From CAISDA01 sp050258555 (lineage in GTDB: Bacteria > Bacteroidota > Ignavibacteria > UBA10030 > UBA8401), in NCBI GenBank assembly GCA_050258555.1, contig JBLMZA010000120.1, forward strand, positions 1-9,968: a stretch of DNA of 9,968 nucleotides, written 5' to 3'. The notes under the pieces are model-generated. The model did no database searches, had not been told where the DNA came from, and saw only the letters and a program-made list of their open reading frames with translations. The position numbers and the translations under genes were made by a program. This document shows positions 5,924 through 9,968 of the stretch, one piece after another; position 1 is the stretch's first letter; every line of letters begins with the position of its first letter.

Positions 5924-7585
5924 ATGCGGGAGGCTCGATCATGGATGACGGGCGCCGTCGTTGATGGAAAAATCTATATCCTCGGCGGTACAGTGAATTG
6001 GAGTACCTTCAGCTCTTCTGTGTGGGAATATGATCCGTTGCTCCACACCGACGTGTCTGCCGGGAATGTCTCCGGTACCTGGACCGCTGCGCGCTCTCCG
6101 TACCATGTCCTGGGAGATATCACGATTCCCGACGATTCGACGCTGACGATCGAGCCCGGGGTGGATTTCGTTTTTATGGGATGCCACAAGCTGCATGTGC
6201 AGGGAAGGCTGCTGGCTGTGGGCACGCAGCAGGATTCCATACGATTTACGACGGAGGAAACGCAAACGGGCTGGCATGGCATCCGCTTTGCCGACACACC
6301 GAACACAAACGACACGTCAAAATTCATCTATTGTTCATTCACGCATGGAAAAGCGATGTCGGGCACCGGCGATGATCGATGCGGCGGAGCCATGTTCATA
6401 CGCGGCTTCAGCAAGATCATCGTGTCTCAGTCGCTGTTCGATGCGAATTCGAATGAAGGCGGCATCGCATCAACCGGCGGCGCCGTCATCTACATCGATC
6501 ACGCTTCGCCGATCATCACACGATCGACATTTTCCCGCAACACCGGCACGACCGATTGCGGAATTATGGCGTCGTACAGCGATGCCCTGATCGCTCAGAA
6601 TGTGTTTTCGCGGAACAACGGGTCCCATGGACCGGTTGTCTGCGCGTACGGCTCGCCGACGATTGCGGGAAATTTCATCAGCGGCAACGCGGCCACCAGG
6701 GCCGGGGTCGGCATCTTCACCATGACGACGACGGCAACCATAGCAAACAATATCATCTTTCATAATGAGTGTATCGGCGAGGAAGGCGAGGGCGGCGGCA
6801 TCAGATCATGGGGCGGCGACCGCGCGCTGATCATCAATAATACCATCGGGCTGAACCGTGCCGATTTTTGGGGCGGTCTCTGCTGCAGCCAGGATGCCGA
6901 TCCGACAATGGTGAATACGGTTCTGTGGGGAAATACCGCGACCTATGGCTATCAGATTGGCCTGCTGGAGCCCGCATCGGACCCGGCATTCATCTCCTGT
7001 GTTATCGAAGGAGGACGCGACGGTTTCGGAGGCGCCGGATCCGGCACTGCGTACAACGGACGCTATGAGAGGAATATGGACATTGAGCCGGCCTTTGTCG
7101 ATGCGCCGTCGGGCGACTATCGCCTCTCCGATATCTCTCCATGCATCTGCGCGGGGATGGACTCGATACAACAGGGAGCGGTGTGGTATACGGCTCCTTC
7201 GGAGGATTTTTACGGCGGCTTGCGGCCCAATCCTGCCGGCTCCCATACCGACATCGGCGCATGCGAGAGCCCGCGCAGCGCTCCGGTCACAGCGGTCCAT
7301 CATCGGATGAATCGGACGCCGCCGCAATGTGAATTGCTTCATAATTATCCCAACCCCTTCAACCCGACGACGAACGTTCAGTTTTCGCTTTCGGCGCGTC
7401 AATGGACGACGCTGAACGTGTACGATGTCCTGGGCTGTGTCGTGGCGACGCTTGTCGACGAGGTGATGGATCCGGGATCCCATACGGTGCGGTGGAATGC
7501 CGGCGGCGTGCCAAGCGGCGTGTATATCTGCCGTCTGCAGGCGGGCTCATTCGTCGACACCAAAAAACTTGTGCTTGTGCGGTGA
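5924..7585 (+). CDS. Fragment 3 of the kelch/beta-helix gene: last kelch motif, beta-helix and T9SS sorting domain
   Basis: One base further on, the frame continues as KKDDMREARSWMTGAVVDGKIYILGG, completing the sixth kelch motif. From ATG 5924 it encodes 553 residues: the kelch remnant, a linker, the parallel beta-helix and the T9SS tail, ending at TGA 7583-7585. The frame is open back to 5684, but that stretch is the shadow of fragment 2. If translated alone from 5924 it would lack a signal peptide and could not reach the type IX system, which argues that it is part of a single larger gene. Confidence 0.6.
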   Translation: MREARSWMTGAVVDGKIYILGGTVNWSTFSSSVWEYDPLLHTDVSAGNVSGTWTAARSPYHVLGDITIPDDSTLTIEPGVDFVFMGCHKLHVQGRLLAVGTQQDSIRFTTEETQTGWHGIRFADTPNTNDTSKFIYCSFTHGKAMSGTGDDRCGGAMFIRGFSKIIVSQSLFDANSNEGGIASTGGAVIYIDHASPIITRSTFSRNTGTTDCGIMASYSDALIAQNVFSRNNGSHGPVVCAYGSPTIAGNFISGNAATRAGVGIFTMTTTATIANNIIFHNECIGEEGEGGGIRSWGGDRALIINNTIGLNRADFWGGLCCSQDADPTMVNTVLWGNTATYGYQIGLLEPASDPAFISCVIEGGRDGFGGAGSGTAYNGRYERNMDIEPAFVDAPSGDYRLSDISPCICAGMDSIQQGAVWYTAPSEDFYGGLRPNPAGSHTDIGACESPRSAPVTAVHHRMNRTPPQCELLHNYPNPFNPTTNVQFSLSARQWTTLNVYDVLGCVVATLVDEVMDPGSHTVRWNAGGVPSGVYICRLQAGSFVDTKKLVLVR

Positions 7586-7587
7586 TC

Positions 7588-9837
7588 ATGATGCGTGCAT
7601 ATACCACTGCATTCCTGTTCTCTGCGTTCTTCGGCATGGGGCTGCTTCGCGCAGAAGACAATGCGTTCGCCGGCCGCCGGCCGCCGATTTCCGCGGAGGA
7701 GTCCTATCCCATACACGGATCCGATCTGTTATGGAAACAGGAGGCCGAACTCCGCCGGTATCTGGCCCGGCATCCGGAAGCGAAACAGGCCGGGCTCCCG
7801 AAACAATCTCGGTGGGGCTTCTCCGTCGGCTCGGCACATGAATGGTTCGCCACCGATTTCACGACAAAAGCCGATTACACAGTATCGTCCGTCTGCCGTG
7901 CCGTGGGCGAGCACTGCTATATCTTCGTGGAAGATGCCGTATGGGGAACACGTGTGCATCAGGCCGATGTCGACTCGGTGCGTGAGGCGTTCGAGCATCG
8001 CACGCCTGCCGATGCAATGAAGGGAATTTACGCGACCGATGCAGAGGCCTTCGGCACTCCTCCCGATGTGGATCGTGATCCCCGCATCATTCTTCTTTTG
8101 CTGGACATCAAAGACGGATACTCGGGAACGGGCGGATATGTATCGGGATATTTTAACCCGTGGAATGAGATGGACCAGCCAGGCAGCAACATTGCCGAAA
8201 TTATTTTCCTCGATGTGAATCCGCTCGACCTGACGACCGCCGGCGGACGGAGGATATGTCTCAGCACGACTGTGCACGAATTCCAGCACATGATTCACTG
8301 GAAATATGATGCCAGCGAGAATCCGTTCATCAATGAAGGATGCTCGCTGATCGCCGAGGTGCATGCCGGCTATCCCATGTACCCGCAGGACGGATTTTTA
8401 CACGAGACGAATCATTATCTGCTGGACTGGCGCTTCGGCGACGGCAAGATGGTCCTGAACGATTATTCCCGCGCCGCGAGGTTTGCGATGTATTTGCGCG
8501 ACCGGTTCGGCATGTCATTTTTCAAAAAACTTGTGGCGTCTGATCTCACGGCTGAGGCGGGCATTGTGCATGCCATGGCGGTTTCGGGATGTTCGGAGAG
8601 CTTTGCGGATCTCGTCCAGGATTTTGCACTGGCGAATATTGTCAACGACCGCGCGATTGATGTGAAATACGGGTATCTCTCTCCCGCAATCCGGACCTGC
8701 AGCGCGACGCCGATCACCACGCCTGCATATTGGACGGGAACAACACCCGATCAGATCGAGGCGTATGGAACGCTGTATCTTCACATCACCGTCGGAACCG
8801 ATATCAAGGCGACATTCGCGTCCGACCGATCTATTTCGGTCAAGGCGTTTGAAGTCGGCCCGTCGGGAAAACGGATTCTCGATTGTCCGCGTGAGCGTGT
8901 GTTTGCCGAGCCGTTGTTCGGATCGGCATACACCGACCTCTATTTTGCCATCACGAACCGGACGAGTGCGCGTTCTCCGGTATCGTCAACCATCCTGGGC
9001 AGGGGGAGTTTCGTCGAATTGCGGTGGGACGAGAAGGAGCCGGCCGTGGCATCGTCATCGATCGCGGCAACGGATTCGATCTGCGTCACATTCGACGGCG
9101 TTCCGGGAGCCCGCCTGGATTCATTTCGTGTGGCTCTCAACGGAACAGGCGCATTGGTCGGCACCGTCTGGTCCATCGTGAATACGACCGCACGGCCGTC
9201 GTTTATTTATCCCCTTGCCTCTTCTCTCGGCGCCGAAAGCGAGAGTGATGTCTCCGACGCTTTTCCTGTTTCCGTTCCAAAGTGGATCACATTCGACCTC
9301 CGCTCCCGGAACATCGACGCCTCCGGAGCGTTTGCCGTTGTCCTGGGAAATCGCAGCAGTTCTCTGGCATGGCCGGGAGTGATGGCCTCGGCCCACAGCG
9401 GCGCCGGGCACCATCACAGCTGGATCTACATGCATGCTCCGGGAATAGGCCTTCGGCCGAACTGGTATTATGAACTGACCCCGGGACGGGACAGCGCCGT
9501 GCTCTATCGGATCCGTGCCTATGTGAGTTTCGACAACGTGACGCATGTGGGACGAGCGGTCGAGCTCATCCCGGCGGCAGCGAGGCTCGACCAGAACTAT
9601 CCGAATCCGTTCAATGCGTCAACGACGATTCACTATTCGCTTGCGGCCAGCCGGCTGATATCGCTCAGAATATATGACGTGCTCGGCCGCGAGGTCGCCG
9701 CGCTTGTGAGCGGGGTGAAGCCGCCGGGCGTCTACACGGTGGAGTGGAATGCATCCGCTCAGCCGAGCGGCGTGTATTTCTGTCGCCTGCAGGCGGGAAG
9801 CGACACGCAGACGAAGCGCCTGATTCTTCAGAAATAG
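7588..9837 (+). CDS. Secreted zinc metalloprotease (HEXXH, gluzincin-like; M30/hyicolysin-like) with T9SS sorting domain
   Basis: A 749-residue protein from ATG 7588. ATG 7591 and GTG 7582, which overlaps the previous stop as GTGA, are alternatives; the frame open back to 7402 is a shadow of the preceding gene. Residues 1-22 (MMRAYTTAFLFSAFFGMGLL, then RA) are a signal peptide. Residues 80-225 contain GEHCYIFVEDAVWG, TPPDVDRDPRIILLLLDI and IIFLDVNPLD, wording shared by a family of secreted Ignavibacteria-type peptidases. HEFQH (230-234) supplies two zinc His and the catalytic Glu, and the Glu of INEG (250) is the likely third ligand (HEXXH-x15-E). Residues about 380-660 are beta-rich and unassigned. 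Residues 666-749 are a T9SS type A sorting domain (NYPNPFNASTTIHYSL, YDVLGREVAALV, SGVYFCRLQAG). The product should be an extracellular or surface protease, exported with its neighbour's product and translationally coupled to it. The M30 assignment is tentative; the protease call rests on the motif and context. Confidence 0.83.
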   Translation: MMRAYTTAFLFSAFFGMGLLRAEDNAFAGRRPPISAEESYPIHGSDLLWKQEAELRRYLARHPEAKQAGLPKQSRWGFSVGSAHEWFATDFTTKADYTVSSVCRAVGEHCYIFVEDAVWGTRVHQADVDSVREAFEHRTPADAMKGIYATDAEAFGTPPDVDRDPRIILLLLDIKDGYSGTGGYVSGYFNPWNEMDQPGSNIAEIIFLDVNPLDLTTAGGRRICLSTTVHEFQHMIHWKYDASENPFINEGCSLIAEVHAGYPMYPQDGFLHETNHYLLDWRFGDGKMVLNDYSRAARFAMYLRDRFGMSFFKKLVASDLTAEAGIVHAMAVSGCSESFADLVQDFALANIVNDRAIDVKYGYLSPAIRTCSATPITTPAYWTGTTPDQIEAYGTLYLHITVGTDIKATFASDRSISVKAFEVGPSGKRILDCPRERVFAEPLFGSAYTDLYFAITNRTSARSPVSSTILGRGSFVELRWDEKEPAVASSSIAATDSICVTFDGVPGARLDSFRVALNGTGALVGTVWSIVNTTARPSFIYPLASSLGAESESDVSDAFPVSVPKWITFDLRSRNIDASGAFAVVLGNRSSSLAWPGVMASAHSGAGHHHSWIYMHAPGIGLRPNWYYELTPGRDSAVLYRIRAYVSFDNVTHVGRAVELIPAAARLDQNYPNPFNASTTIHYSLAASRLISLRIYDVLGREVAALVSGVKPPGVYTVEWNASAQPSGVYFCRLQAGSDTQTKRLILQK

Positions 9838-9872
9838 CCGCCTAGACGCATCAAAAAGATCGCCAGTTGGTA
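9838..9872. other. Short convergent spacer
   Basis: Thirty-five bases separate the stop of the metalloprotease gene from the stop of the - strand gene at the right edge. I see no hairpin with a T-run for either direction, so the terminators, if any, are not recognisable or lie inside the opposing genes. Confidence 0.4.
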
Positions 9873-9968
9873 TCATTCCTGTGAGAACAGCCGTTCATCA
9901 AATGAAAAGCGATCGATGCGTGTGACCCTCACAGCCTTCATATCCGGATGGGCTGGGTTGATGAGCAT
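9873..9968 (-). CDS. C-terminal end of a probable RES-domain protein (NAD-consuming toxin family), truncated by the window edge
   Basis: Read on the - strand from the window end, the frame is open for 31 codons and stops at TGA (9875-9873). It gives LINPAHPDMKAVRVTRIDRF followed by SFDERLFSQE. The pattern NPAHPD, then V-R-V, then FxFDxRL close to the stop is the usual C-terminal end of RES-domain proteins. This family includes MbcT, an NAD+ phosphorylase, and ParT, an ADP-ribosyltransferase. The catalytic Arg, Glu and Ser lie upstream, beyond the window. The ATG at the very edge (9968-9966) is probably an internal Met. If it is a toxin, an Xre-type antitoxin gene with a DUF2384 domain should lie just beyond, to the right. 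The assignment rests on about 30 residues and should be treated as a good guess. Confidence 0.6.
   Translation of the reverse strand: MLINPAHPDMKAVRVTRIDRFSFDERLFSQE

Larger units (their letters stand above)
5133..7585 (+). pseudogene. Secreted kelch-repeat / right-handed beta-helix protein with T9SS sorting domain, interrupted by two frame breaks
   Basis: Three adjacent frames join into one protein of 816 residues if one base is removed from G6 (5643-5648) and one from A7 (5911-5917). It starts at GTG 5133 with a signal peptide (MKNICFMLIAAAVIVLDASA, cut likely before QIGAW). Six kelch motifs follow, marked by GG doublets (YVLGG, YAIGG, YAIGG, YVLGG, FAIGG, YILGG) and by YDPxTxTW and DMPxxR turns; they should form a beta-propeller. 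Then comes a right-handed parallel beta-helix (nt about 6060-7260) with repeated patterns such as ITRSTFSRNTG and IANNIIFHNE, closing in DYRLSDISPCICAG. The end (nt 7331-7582) is a T9SS type A sorting domain (NYPNPFNPTTNVQFSL, VYDVLG, SGVYICRLQAG). The product would be exported by Sec, then by T9SS, and held at or released from the cell surface. Kelch plus beta-helix suggests carbohydrate or protein binding rather than a known enzyme. Both breaks lie in homopolymers and the reading sense is intact on either side, so sequencing or assembly error is at least as likely as true decay. Confidence 0.8.

Noticed and set aside
7331..9834. The two near-identical C-terminal domains considered as a recent duplication or recombination repeat.
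   Set aside because: They share the T9SS sorting domain motif and some DNA words such as CTGCAGGCGGG, but differ widely in between, as expected for any two cargo proteins of the same system.

Overview
The window reads as chromosomal DNA of a moderately GC-rich bacterium of the FCB group (Bacteroidota / Ignavibacteria-like lineages). The main evidence is two consecutive genes ending in a type IX secretion (T9SS / Por) C-terminal sorting domain of the NYPNPFN...VYDVLG...SGVY...RLQAG type, typical of Ignavibacteria and relatives. A second sign is a match to the Bacteroidota promoter consensus (TTTG, then TAnnTTTG) upstream of the first of these genes. All complete genes are on the + strand, and the genus cannot be told from the sequence.

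Layout. 1-1434 is the 3' part of a GH94 protein, most like the C-terminal phosphorylase domain of cyclic beta-1,2-glucan synthase (NdvB/ChvB). 1435-1605 is a spacer with a small inverted repeat and a degenerate 9-nt tandem repeat. 1606-2157 encodes a DUF1003 membrane protein. 2158-2282 is a spacer with a perfect hairpin and an alternative pairing partner. 2283-3404 encodes an AI-2E-family (PerM/YdiK-like) polytopic membrane protein. Four bases later, 3409-4863 encodes a single-anchor, AsmA-like envelope protein of unknown role; these two form an operon. 4864-5132 is a spacer with the probable promoter of the second block.

The second block encodes exported proteins. 5133-7585 encodes a signal peptide, six kelch motifs, a right-handed parallel beta-helix and a T9SS tail, but in the given sequence the frame breaks twice, at a G6 run (5643-5648) and at an A7 run (5911-5917). 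Removing one base from each run gives a single 817-codon frame. 7588-9837 follows with overlap or near-overlap and encodes a secreted HEXXH zinc metalloprotease with its own T9SS tail. At the right edge, 9873-9968 on the - strand holds what appears to be the last 31 codons of a RES-domain protein, convergent with the protease; RES proteins are usually NAD-consuming toxins paired with an Xre-type antitoxin.

The first half concerns the cell envelope and its glucan, the second half exported or surface-attached proteins. I see no tRNA, rRNA, CRISPR array, insertion sequence or phage gene. I found no convincing new multi-gene system. The points that most merit checking are the doubly broken kelch/beta-helix gene, the metalloprotease family assignment and the RES tail.
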